From Bacteroidales bacterium UBA2559 (lineage in GTDB: Bacteria > Bacteroidota > Bacteroidia > Bacteroidales > Bacteroidaceae), in assembly GCA_002340405.1 (NCBI GenBank), contig DDLZ01000120.1, forward strand, positions 7,218 to 15,443: 8,226 nucleotides of DNA, in the 5' to 3' direction. Position numbers and translations under genes: made by a program. Below are positions 1 to 6,221 of the stretch, piece after piece. The stretch's first letter is position 1. Each line of letters opens with the position of its first letter. The notes beneath the pieces are model-generated. The model saw nothing but the letters and a program-made list of their open reading frames with translations, was not told the origin of the DNA and searched no databases.

Positions 1-37
1 TTTTATACTCTTATTCACGAACACCAATAAGAAATGA

Positions 38-49
38 TGTTTGCAAACA
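38..49. repeat. 12-bp perfect palindrome upstream of the first gene
   Basis: The sequence TGTTTGCAAACA reads the same on both strands and lies 41 nt before the chosen start at 91. It overlaps GATGTTTG (36-43), which matches five of the six fixed positions of the Bacteroidetes -7 box TAnnTTTG. No TTG lies at the expected -33 distance, so I do not call a promoter. The palindrome could be an operator or could be chance in AT-rich DNA. Confidence 0.35.
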
Positions 50-90
50 AAAAAGTATTATACAAAGAAAACAATTTAAAATTAAGAGTT

Positions 91-429
91 ATGAAAAAGA
101 CAATTATCGCTGCCGTTGCAGCACTGTTTATAGGAGTTGGAGCTAACGCTCAAAATGTTAATGAAAATCCGGCTACCGTAGCCGACATAGTGGCTGAGCT
201 CAATCAGGCTGACGCACTTCAGTTTATACCCATGTATCAGAAGATGCTTAACGACATTGAGAGCATTTGCCGTAAAGAGAATATGAATGAAGATAAGAAG
301 ACAGCCAAAATTGAGGATATCAAAATGGAGTATTTCGAAAAGTTCAGTAACGTGCTGGTAACAACACAGAACGAAGTAGCAATAGGCACCATACCAATGG
401 AATACATTAAAAACCGCGTAAACAAATAA
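91..429 (+). CDS. Small secreted protein of unknown function, 112 aa
   Basis: I do not recognise the family. The start at 91 is preferred over an in-frame ATG at 34 because it puts a textbook signal peptide at the N-terminus: MKK, a hydrophobic stretch of about 13 residues, then a cleavage site near ANAQ-N (residues 18-21). The earlier start would add 19 charged and polar residues in front of it. The mature part, about 91 residues, is charged and mostly predicted helical (a Glu/Lys-rich stretch in the middle), with one cysteine near residue 60 and no membrane segment or lipobox. No Shine-Dalgarno is visible before the ATG, as is normal in Bacteroidetes. The gene is followed 63 nt downstream by a strong intrinsic terminator, so it probably ends its transcript. 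It is more AT-rich than the glycosidase genes. Export to the periplasm is well supported; a role cannot be given. Confidence 0.8.
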   Translation: MKKTIIAAVAALFIGVGANAQNVNENPATVADIVAELNQADALQFIPMYQKMLNDIESICRKENMNEDKKTAKIEDIKMEYFEKFSNVLVTTQNEVAIGTIPMEYIKNRVNK

Positions 430-492
430 AAAAACGCATAGCTAAAAAAGATAGACTTTCATTTTTTCATAGATTTAAGGTTAATTAAGGGG

Positions 493-530
493 CAAGGAGT
501 CAGGCCGGGACGGTCTGACTCCTTGTTTTT
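493..530 (+). terminator. Intrinsic terminator for the small secreted protein gene
   Basis: A 14-bp stem (493-506 with 512-525) with a 5-nt loop GGGAC is followed directly by TTTTT. The only non-Watson-Crick pair is 504 G with 514 T, a G-U wobble in plus-strand RNA. In minus-strand RNA the same position would be a C-A mismatch. The structure is therefore best on the plus strand, where the T-run also follows it. Confidence 0.9.
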
Positions 531-571
531 AAAAAACAACCCTGCTTACTGAACTTGTAAGCAAGGTTGTT
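531..571 (-). terminator. Intrinsic terminator for the GH43 gene
   Basis: Read on the minus strand, a stem of about 15 bp (557-571 with 535-549, loop 550-556) is followed by a T-run (complement of the A-run 531-536, part of which sits at the base of the stem). The pair 542/564 is a G-U wobble in minus-strand RNA but a C-A mismatch in plus-strand RNA, so the hairpin belongs to the minus strand. It lies about 48 nt past the stop of the GH43 gene and abuts the opposing terminator. Confidence 0.88.
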
Positions 572-618
572 CTGTTCTGTTTTATTTTGAATTCAAGGAA
601 TGAATTCGGATTGTAAAA

Positions 619-2748
619 TCACTTGCGAAGTATAACCATCCTGCCCTTCTCCCTGCCCGGTATGATCTGCATCTCCAGCACTCCGGTAGTGCGTGTACCC
701 TCACCCAACAGTGTCAATTTGGATGTCACGGTAGGCTTGGGATTGGCTTCGGTAGAAATAAGCTCATTCTCAGTAAGTTGACCAGACCATAGCACGGGGC
801 CGTATGAGTGATTCAAGACCCAGTTGCCCGGATCGAGATCTTCAAATACGTACTCGTCCTGTCCCTCTTTAAGCATCAGTATCTTGGTATCGGCAGTCTG
901 ACGATAGCCGGAAGCACCGCCTGCTCCGGTTCCCCGTTTGGCAAGCTGTATCTCGGCACCCAGACCGATCGTTTCAAGCGGATTTTCGCGATAGATATCA
1001 AGCCCGCTGCTGAATGCTTCAACCTCGAAGAAATATTCGGGCGCTGTGTTCAGACTGTGCATATAAAGGCTGTTCTTACCATATACTATATAGCTGTTAT
1101 ACAGTTTATCCTTCTCAATGCCGTAACGTATAACATAACCGTCGGCACCGGGAACCGGTTCCCATATCACATCTGCCTCGCGACGGTCCTGAGGATTACG
1201 CACAGCCATAAACTTGGTGACCTTCTGAGTCTTCATGTTGGGAGTGGTACCGAATACGCGCAAATCTTTGATGGAGAACTTGGCATTATCGTATGTAGCA
1301 ATATTGACCACCTTTACATAACGGGCTTTGACCGGCGTTGCAAGTTCGTTATAATCGTGCTTCAGCTCAAGCTTGTTCTGCGGTTTGCTGATAATCTTTG
1401 TCCAGTTTGAGTTGTTGTCCGATACGAATACCTCATAGCACTGGTAGAGCTGCTCGGTCTGCGGTCCGGCTGCAGCAGCGCCGCCGGCCATACCGCCACC
1501 CATACCGCCGCCGGCAGCACGCTGAGCGCCTATGTGGTCCCAGTTGAGCTGAATGGCATTGATTGTGGCCTGGCCGCCGAGATCGACTGTAAAGAACTCG
1601 CCGGCATCGCCCGTAGCAGCCGCCCAGCAGGTTTTAAAGTCCTCATCAAGTGCATTTGCAGGAACGTAATTTTCGTGTGTCGATGAAACCATTGCCCTCT
1701 TATTTACGGACAGAAGTTTCCAGTCCACATAGTTATCGGCACCACCCACCTTACGCTCATCGGGATAATACTGCGGATAGTCGCCAAAAGCGGTATTTGA
1801 ATACATAACGCCCTGAGCATCGATTGCAGTGGGATAGATGGCCAGTTCCGAGCCGCGTCCGCCCTCGCCGTATTGCGCGGGAATCATACAGATGGTCCAC
1901 CAATTTCCCTTTTTGTCACGGAAAGTGCTGCCGTGTCCGGCGCCCACCTGAAAGCCGCTGGTCTTGAATGTAAGCGGGTTGTGTTCACTGTAAGTAAACG
2001 GTCCCATTGGGCTGTCCGACACATATATACCATGTGAATAAGATATGAACTCAAGTCCGATGGCGGCATACTGTAAATAGTATTTGCCGTTATGCTTGAT
2101 CATATAAGGACCCTCGATCCAGGGCAGCTCTTCAGGACCGTATTCACGGCGTCCGCCGAATATGGAATAGATTACATCCTCGGGTTTGCGCACCTCGAAT
2201 CCGTGGTTCTTTATATCACTCCAGAACAGGGGCTTTGGTTCACCTATCTCCTTGAAGGTGGTCTTATCCAACTCCACCACCTGGAACGGCATTATTTGCG
2301 ACCAGCCGAAATACATATAGAGGCGGCCGTCGTCATCGACGAACAAGTTGGCATCGCCATAACGGTCACTTGAAAATTCGCCGCATCTCTCCCACACTCC
2401 TTTCTTGGCATCAAGGCAGCGGTAAACGTTGCGGTTGTTCATCGAACAGCCTATAAGCTGTCCGTCCATCTCCACCACCGATACCACACCGCCCGGATAG
2501 TTAGGGGCATCCACATAGGTCCAGTTCCGGAAATCGGGTGAATACCAGTAGCCGCGCCTGTGCGATACGAACAGGTAGTAGTCATCCTGAAAAATCAGGA
2601 CTATAGGCTCTCCGCCGCGTATGGCGCGCTCATTGCCAACCAGCAGGTCCAGCGGATTGGCAAACGTGTGCCTGGTCTGTGCCGATGCAGTTGCACCTGC
2701 AATCAGTACTATGGCACATAAAATAGATTTTCTGATAAGTTTTCTCAT
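619..2748 (-). CDS. Secreted GH43-type glycoside hydrolase with discoidin and Fn3-like domains, 709 aa
   Basis: Likely an exported exo- or endo-acting glycosidase of the GH43 five-bladed beta-propeller type; the substrate (arabinoside, xyloside or galactoside) cannot be read from sequence. Residues 1-24 are a signal peptide (cleavage near ASA-Q; no lipobox). The propeller spans about 28-335. Blade motifs are GGEPIVLIFQDDYYLF (45-60), DANLFVDDDGRLYMYFG (132-148, with the expected pKa-modulating Asp132), EGPYMIKHNGKYYLQY (212-227, with the expected general acid Glu212) and GHGSTF (271-276, with the family histidine His272). The expected catalytic base Asp of a DP motif is replaced by Glu47. A discoidin-like (F5/8 type C) domain covers about 342-500 and carries a Gly/Ala/Met-rich insert at 411-428. 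An Fn3-like domain covers about 508-585. Residues 590-709 match no family I recognise. The gene is monocistronic: convergent with the gene at 91 and divergent from the SIMPL gene. Family membership is confident; activity is less so. Confidence 0.88.
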   Translation of the reverse strand: MRKLIRKSILCAIVLIAGATASAQTRHTFANPLDLLVGNERAIRGGEPIVLIFQDDYYLFVSHRRGYWYSPDFRNWTYVDAPNYPGGVVSVVEMDGQLIGCSMNNRNVYRCLDAKKGVWERCGEFSSDRYGDANLFVDDDGRLYMYFGWSQIMPFQVVELDKTTFKEIGEPKPLFWSDIKNHGFEVRKPEDVIYSIFGGRREYGPEELPWIEGPYMIKHNGKYYLQYAAIGLEFISYSHGIYVSDSPMGPFTYSEHNPLTFKTSGFQVGAGHGSTFRDKKGNWWTICMIPAQYGEGGRGSELAIYPTAIDAQGVMYSNTAFGDYPQYYPDERKVGGADNYVDWKLLSVNKRAMVSSTHENYVPANALDEDFKTCWAAATGDAGEFFTVDLGGQATINAIQLNWDHIGAQRAAGGGMGGGMAGGAAAAGPQTEQLYQCYEVFVSDNNSNWTKIISKPQNKLELKHDYNELATPVKARYVKVVNIATYDNAKFSIKDLRVFGTTPNMKTQKVTKFMAVRNPQDRREADVIWEPVPGADGYVIRYGIEKDKLYNSYIVYGKNSLYMHSLNTAPEYFFEVEAFSSGLDIYRENPLETIGLGAEIQLAKRGTGAGGASGYRQTADTKILMLKEGQDEYVFEDLDPGNWVLNHSYGPVLWSGQLTENELISTEANPKPTVTSKLTLLGEGTRTTGVLEMQIIPGREKGRMVILRK

Positions 2749-2877
2749 AAAACAAATAATATAACTTAAGTAGATAAATTAGTAATTGAAAAAATAGTAA
2801 TCATAGAAATTTAACGCAACACTTATAGTACTTAAACACAAAATATTACATAAACAATCTATAATGTTCACCGATAA

Positions 2878-2906
2878 CAAAGTTACTGAAAAATCTGTCC
2901 TGCCAA
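2878..2906 (-). promoter_or_regulatory. Bacteroidetes-type promoter candidate for the GH43 gene
   Basis: On the minus strand, TTG (2906-2904) is followed after 18 nt by TAACTTTG (2885-2878), a full match to the Bacteroidetes -7 consensus TAnnTTTG. The spacing is slightly short of the usual 19-21 nt. Transcription would begin near 2872 and leave a leader of about 125 nt before the ATG at 2748, which is long. The -7 box lies inside a short inverted repeat, TAAC-AAA-GTTA. Confidence 0.45.
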
Positions 2907-2964
2907 CGATTTCTGCGCTATTTTTTAATACAATCATATCCGGATTCGGCAGAAAAAACAGATT
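2892..2964. repeat. Nested inverted repeat around the GH43 promoter
   Basis: AATCTGT (2892-2898) and CTGCC (2900-2904) on the left are mirrored by GGCAG (2948-2952) and ACAGATT (2958-2964) on the right, giving 12 complementary pairs in two blocks around a loop of about 43 nt. The left arm overlaps the proposed -33 TTG. It could be paired operator half-sites or a long imperfect stem; chance cannot be excluded in AT-rich DNA. Confidence 0.4.
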
Positions 2965-3008
2965 GGGACCAATTAATAATGTTTTTTAACAGGAAGCATG
3001 AAAAAAAT

Positions 3009-3040
3009 TTCCCAACTTTACATTTTAGAAATGTAGGGAA
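3009..3040. repeat. Bulged hairpin upstream of the SIMPL gene
   Basis: TACATTT (3019-3025) pairs with AAATGTA (3029-3035) across the 3-nt loop TAG. The flanking TTCCC (3009-3013) pairs with GGGAA (3036-3040), leaving a 5-nt bulge AACTT (3014-3018) on one side. No T-run follows it on either strand, so it is not a standard terminator. It lies 88 nt before the SIMPL start and could be a protein-binding site or an RNA element. Confidence 0.45.
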
Positions 3041-3127
3041 CATACTAAGGGATGTTACAATCTTATCGGTTGGGATCCACTGTGTTCTATATCGGGATGA
3101 TTTTTAATAACTTTAAAAGAAAATAAT

Positions 3128-3808
3128 ATGCAAAAAACATCTAATTTTTGGGGTCTGTTGGCACTTGGTCTCTGTATTATCTTTGCAGTAGGAAAATTCA
3201 CAAGTTCCAAACGCATAGTAAGTGTAAAAGGACTCGCCACAGAAGAGGTCATGGCTGACCACGTTATCTGGCCGCTAGTTGTACAGGATGTTGATAACGA
3301 CCTTATTCAACTCTACTCTTCGATTGACGATAAGATAAAAGAGATAGTTAAATTCCTGATTGACAATGGTGTAGATAATAACGAGATTAGCGTTTCAGCA
3401 CCCAATGTATATGACCGAAACGCCAACCGTTACGTTAGTGAGCGTGTTGCAACCCGCTACCAGATGCAGCAGGTAGTTACTGTCAGTTCGGACAATGTGG
3501 AGCTGATACGCAGTCTGGTATCGCGTCAAGGTGAACTACTTAGGAAAGGCATAGCCATTACAAGCGACTACGAATACTATGTGCAGTATGACTTCAACGG
3601 ACTGAATGATCTCAAACCCGTCATGGTCGAGGTAGCCACACGCAATGCACGTGAGGTTGCACAGAAATTTGCCGATGATTCCGGTTCAAAACTGGGCAAG
3701 ATACAGAACGCATCGCAAGGTCAGTTCTCAATCTATGACCGCGACTCGAACACCCCCTGGATAAAAAATGTCAGGGTGGTCACATCGGTCACCTATTACC
3801 TAAAATAA
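3128..3808 (+). CDS. SIMPL domain (DUF541) membrane-anchored protein, 226 aa
   Basis: Belongs to the SIMPL/DUF541 family, envelope proteins related to E. coli YggE and Brucella BP26, with no settled biochemical role. Residues 7-22 form one hydrophobic segment without a clear cleavage site, so the protein is probably anchored in the inner membrane with its domain in the periplasm. Family landmarks appear in order: IVSVKGLATEEVMAD (30-44) as the first strand and turn; TRYQMQQVVTVSS (109-121) in the place of the usual 'yxaxxxvxv' strand; ATRNAREVAQKFADDSGSKLGKI (starting at 170), the helix that reads A..A..lA..lG..lG.i in the family; and a final strand VRVVTSVTYYLK. The start follows an A-rich, SD-less leader. 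It is the first gene of a tight cluster: rsmG begins 7 nt after the stop, which suggests co-transcription and possibly translational coupling. Family assignment is confident; function is not. Confidence 0.88.
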   Translation: MQKTSNFWGLLALGLCIIFAVGKFTSSKRIVSVKGLATEEVMADHVIWPLVVQDVDNDLIQLYSSIDDKIKEIVKFLIDNGVDNNEISVSAPNVYDRNANRYVSERVATRYQMQQVVTVSSDNVELIRSLVSRQGELLRKGIAITSDYEYYVQYDFNGLNDLKPVMVEVATRNAREVAQKFADDSGSKLGKIQNASQGQFSIYDRDSNTPWIKNVRVVTSVTYYLK

Positions 3809-3815
3809 AGGTTTA

Positions 3816-4439
3816 ATGGACCTGATTAGAAAATATTTTTCTGACCTGACTCCAAACCAATATGAGCAGTTAGAGGCTTTAGGTAATTTATACACGGACT
3901 GGAACAGTAAAATTAATGTCATTTCGCGCAAAGACATTGACAACCTGTATAAACATCATATCCTGCACTCCATGGCTGTAGCCAAAGCTTTCAAATTTGT
4001 TCAGGGGACAGAGATAGCCGATATAGGTACCGGGGGCGGGTTCCCCGGAATACCGCTGGCAATCCTTTTTCCGGAATGTCACTTCACTCTGATTGACAGT
4101 ATAGGCAAAAAGATCAAGGTGGCAACCGATGTAGCTGAAAAAACAGCTCTTTCGAATGTTACCTGTCGCCATGAACGTGCCGAGAATGTGAAAGAGAAGT
4201 TTGAGTTTATATTGTCACGGGGAGTTATGCCGCTGAAAGATCTTATTTCAATCGGTAAACGTATGACGGACCGTAAAACGCAACGCAACGCCTACCCCAA
4301 CGGCTTGATCTGTCTTAAAGGCGGCGATCTGGCAAGTGAGACTGCAAATTTCCGCAAGATTACCGAGGTAATGGAAATCAAAACCTGGTTTAAGGAAGAG
4401 TTTTTTAAGGACAAGAAGGTTATATACGTACAGTTATGA
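3816..4439 (+). CDS. rsmG: 16S rRNA (guanine(527)-N7)-methyltransferase RsmG
   Basis: Cytoplasmic SAM-dependent methyltransferase that makes m7G527 in the 530 loop of 16S rRNA. In other bacteria its loss gives low-level streptomycin resistance. At 207 aa it has the usual family length (E. coli RsmG is also 207). Visible signatures are the N-terminal helical cap with NVISRKDIDNLYKHHILHS (34-52); the SAM-binding loop ADIGTGGGFPGIPLAI (68-83); acidic Asp94 at the end of the second strand (TLIDSIGKK); LSRGV (133-137), corresponding to the family's SRA(V/F) segment; and ICLKGGDL (165-172) near the C-terminus. Nothing appears truncated. The gene overlaps the next one by 4 nt (ATGA at 4436-4439), a classic arrangement for translational coupling. 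The name is also used as gidB in older annotation. Confidence 0.96.
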   Translation: MDLIRKYFSDLTPNQYEQLEALGNLYTDWNSKINVISRKDIDNLYKHHILHSMAVAKAFKFVQGTEIADIGTGGGFPGIPLAILFPECHFTLIDSIGKKIKVATDVAEKTALSNVTCRHERAENVKEKFEFILSRGVMPLKDLISIGKRMTDRKTQRNAYPNGLICLKGGDLASETANFRKITEVMEIKTWFKEEFFKDKKVIYVQL

Positions 4440-5074
4440 TAAACATCAAATGCTTTGAATTCAATTTTCTGCCTGTAAACACATATGTGATATGGGACGA
4501 TACGCTTGAATGTGCAATTATAGATCCCGGTTGTTTTTATAAAAAAGAATATGATGAACTTGCAGGTTTTATAGAGGACAACCAATTGAAAGTCAAACAT
4601 CTGCTTAACACACATCTACATTTTGACCATATTCTGGGTAATACCTTTGTTGAAGAGACTTACGGAGTCAGGGCCCGTGGCAACGATCTGGATAATCCCT
4701 GGATTATTTATATGGCCGAGCGAATGGCAGAAATAGGGATTCGCTATGAAGGACATATCAACCCCATTGAGCCTGCGAACGTACTGCATGAAGGAGATAA
4801 GGTAACTTTTGGCAAGACCGTACTGGATGTGCTGCAGATCCCGGGACATTCGCCGGGCAGTGTAGTCTTTCTTTGCAAAGAAAACAGATCGGTTTTTACC
4901 GGCGACGTATTGTTTAATTGCGGTATTGGCCGTTCGGATTTTCATGATAGTGACGGCAAGGCTTTGATTGAAGGTATTGTTTCGAAACTACTGACCCTGC
5001 CCAATGACACGGTGGTCTATCCCGGACACGGACCGGCCACAACAATAGGAAACGAAAGAAAATATTTTATTTAA
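4436..5074 (+). CDS. MBL-fold metallo-hydrolase, glyoxalase II-like, 212 aa
   Basis: Cytoplasmic zinc-dependent hydrolase of the metallo-beta-lactamase fold, closest in layout to the glyoxalase II-like branch (thioester hydrolases such as hydroxyacylglutathione hydrolase and related small MBL enzymes). The complete metal site is present: THLHFDH gives His60, His62, Asp64 and His65; PGHSPGS gives His138; FTGDVLF gives Asp157; PGHGPATT gives His198. The N-terminal DPGC (30-33) is also typical. At 212 aa it is shorter than true glyoxalase II (about 250 aa), lacking much of the C-terminal substrate domain, so the natural substrate is open. There is no signal peptide. It starts inside the stop codon of rsmG, and DUF1573 follows 17 nt after its stop, so it is almost certainly in the same operon. 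Confidence 0.92.
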   Translation: MINIKCFEFNFLPVNTYVIWDDTLECAIIDPGCFYKKEYDELAGFIEDNQLKVKHLLNTHLHFDHILGNTFVEETYGVRARGNDLDNPWIIYMAERMAEIGIRYEGHINPIEPANVLHEGDKVTFGKTVLDVLQIPGHSPGSVVFLCKENRSVFTGDVLFNCGIGRSDFHDSDGKALIEGIVSKLLTLPNDTVVYPGHGPATTIGNERKYFI

Positions 5075-5091
5075 AAAAAATAACCTCAAAT

Positions 5092-6168
5092 ATGAAACTG
5101 AAAACTCTACTGATTGCCTTTATGATGCCTGCACTACTGTGGGCACAGGAGACAACGCCCCAGTCACCGCTGCAATTCGACAGTTACGAATGGAACTTCG
5201 GCAATATAGACGAAGCCGATGGCATTGTGACCCATACATTCCAATTCATGAATATATCGAAAGAGCCTGTCCAGATTGAAAATATAGCTACCAGTTGCGG
5301 ATGTGTCACGGCTCAATACCCAACCCAACCGATAGAGGGTGGCAAATACGGCGAAATCACGGTCCATTTAAATCCCGCCCGCACTCAGGGAGAGGTCTTC
5401 AGAGAAATAGAGATATTTACGAAAGGACGGCGCAGCTATGACCGCCTCTTTGTCTTTGCCGATGTCAACCCCATACCAATGGGACTGAACGAGCTCTACC
5501 CACATCAGTTGGCCGGCACTGTCAAGACCAATTCTCTGCGATGTAATTTTGGATATATTGCTCAGGGTGAGACCATGACAAGAGTCGTCAGCCTGGCCAA
5601 TGTAGGTGACAAACCTGTCAATCTGTCGATTCATACTACAAAAGGCTACGGTATGAGTGTACAATATCCTGAGGTAATAGATGCTCAAGAGATAGTAAGC
5701 ATACGTGTTACTTACAAAATATCAACCGGAAAACAACACTTCGGAATGACCAGAGATACCCTTTGGATTGAAGCCGATGGTGTAAGGAGCCCGGAACCTA
5801 TAGCTGTAAACGCTCTTCGCATAGAGAAGTTCTCGGAGAACGAAAACCGTCCCAAGCCGGTTATGAGGATTGAACCTGCATATGTAGAATTTGGATCCAA
5901 GTCTCCCGGTAAAAATTACAAAAAGACCATTACCATTGGCAACACCGGAAATAGCGACCTTGTCTTCCATGATGTTGAGGCCTGTCAGGGTACATCTATT
6001 ACACTTAAGAACGGACAGAAAATTAAGCCCGGAAAAGAGTTGAAAGTCACGGTATCAATAACTAATTCAAGTAGTGCTAATGAGACCACAATAGGGTCAA
6101 TCAATCTGACGACCAATGATCCCACAAGGCCGTTCCGCGAACTGAGACTACAAATCGACACAAAATAA
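5092..6168 (+). CDS. DUF1573-type secreted protein with Ig-like repeats, 358 aa
   Basis: Exported protein built from Ig-like beta-sandwich modules of the DUF1573 / ASPM-SPD2-Hydin kind; no enzymatic role is known for this family, which is abundant in Bacteroidetes. Residues 1-19 are a signal peptide (cleavage near LLWA-Q). The first module (about 27-125) has the hallmark FDSYEWNFGNI (29-39) and the TSCGCV motif (67-72), in which the two cysteines are characteristic of DUF1573. A second module (about 145-245) begins RCNFGYIAQGE and lacks the CGC pair. A third (about 258-356) begins IEPAYVEFGSKSPGK and has only a single Cys (298) at the matching place, ending with TTNDPTRPF, typical of the last strands. 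There is no lipobox or membrane anchor. It is the last gene of the cluster, 17 nt after the MBL gene, and no convincing terminator follows. Confidence 0.88.
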   Translation: MKLKTLLIAFMMPALLWAQETTPQSPLQFDSYEWNFGNIDEADGIVTHTFQFMNISKEPVQIENIATSCGCVTAQYPTQPIEGGKYGEITVHLNPARTQGEVFREIEIFTKGRRSYDRLFVFADVNPIPMGLNELYPHQLAGTVKTNSLRCNFGYIAQGETMTRVVSLANVGDKPVNLSIHTTKGYGMSVQYPEVIDAQEIVSIRVTYKISTGKQHFGMTRDTLWIEADGVRSPEPIAVNALRIEKFSENENRPKPVMRIEPAYVEFGSKSPGKNYKKTITIGNTGNSDLVFHDVEACQGTSITLKNGQKIKPGKELKVTVSITNSSSANETTIGSINLTTNDPTRPFRELRLQIDTK

Positions 6169-6170
6169 AA

Positions 6171-6192
6171 ATTACCGATTGATTACCGATTG
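6171..6192. repeat. Two tandem copies of ATTACCGATTG
   Basis: Two perfect 11-bp copies stand head to tail (6171-6181 and 6182-6192), starting 3 nt after the DUF1573 stop. They are followed by two copies of AATTG (6193-6202). A 5-bp stem AATTG-AAAA-CAATT (6198-6211) is too weak and lacks a T-run, so it is not a terminator. This may be replication slippage or an 11-bp (one helical turn) operator pair. Confidence 0.6.
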
Positions 6193-6221
6193 AATTGAAT
6201 TGAAAACAATTGATATATTCA
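6190..6221 (+). promoter_or_regulatory. Weak promoter candidate for the GH3 gene
   Basis: TTG at 6190-6192 is followed after 21 nt by TATATTCA (6214-6221), which fits TAnnTTTG only partly (TA and TT match, the last two bases do not). The spacing is acceptable. If used, transcription would begin near 6228 and the whole leader would lie in the G-free tract. Read-through from the DUF1573 cluster is an alternative because no terminator is visible between the genes. Confidence 0.25.

Larger units (their letters stand above)
2749..3127. other. Divergent intergenic region, 379 nt, no gene
   Basis: This AT-rich stretch separates the starts of the minus-strand GH43 gene and the plus-strand SIMPL gene. 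I see no convincing ORF, tRNA or riboswitch in it. It holds a promoter candidate pointing at the GH43 gene (2878-2906), a nested inverted repeat (2892-2964) and a bulged hairpin (3009-3040). For the SIMPL gene I found only TAACTTTA at 3108-3115, which resembles a -7 box but has no TTG at -33 and lies very close to the ATG. Confidence 0.7.

Noticed and set aside
34..90. Longer N-terminus of the first gene starting at ATG 34
   Set aside because: It would place 19 polar and charged residues before a clear signal peptide that starts at 91. The upstream stretch also contains the palindrome and looks like leader DNA.
808..1410. 200-codon plus-strand open frame antisense to the GH43 gene
   Set aside because: It lies opposite the Fn3-like and discoidin regions and has no signal, motif or leader of its own.
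3009..3040. Terminal inverted repeat of an insertion sequence
   Set aside because: It is a local hairpin with a 3-nt loop; there is no transposase frame and no matching distant end or target duplication.
6171..6202. Start of a CRISPR array
   Set aside because: Only two abutting 11-bp copies with no spacers, and no cas gene nearby.
6198..6211. Terminator after the DUF1573 gene
   Set aside because: The AATTG-AAAA-CAATT stem is only 5 bp, AT-rich and has no T-run after it.
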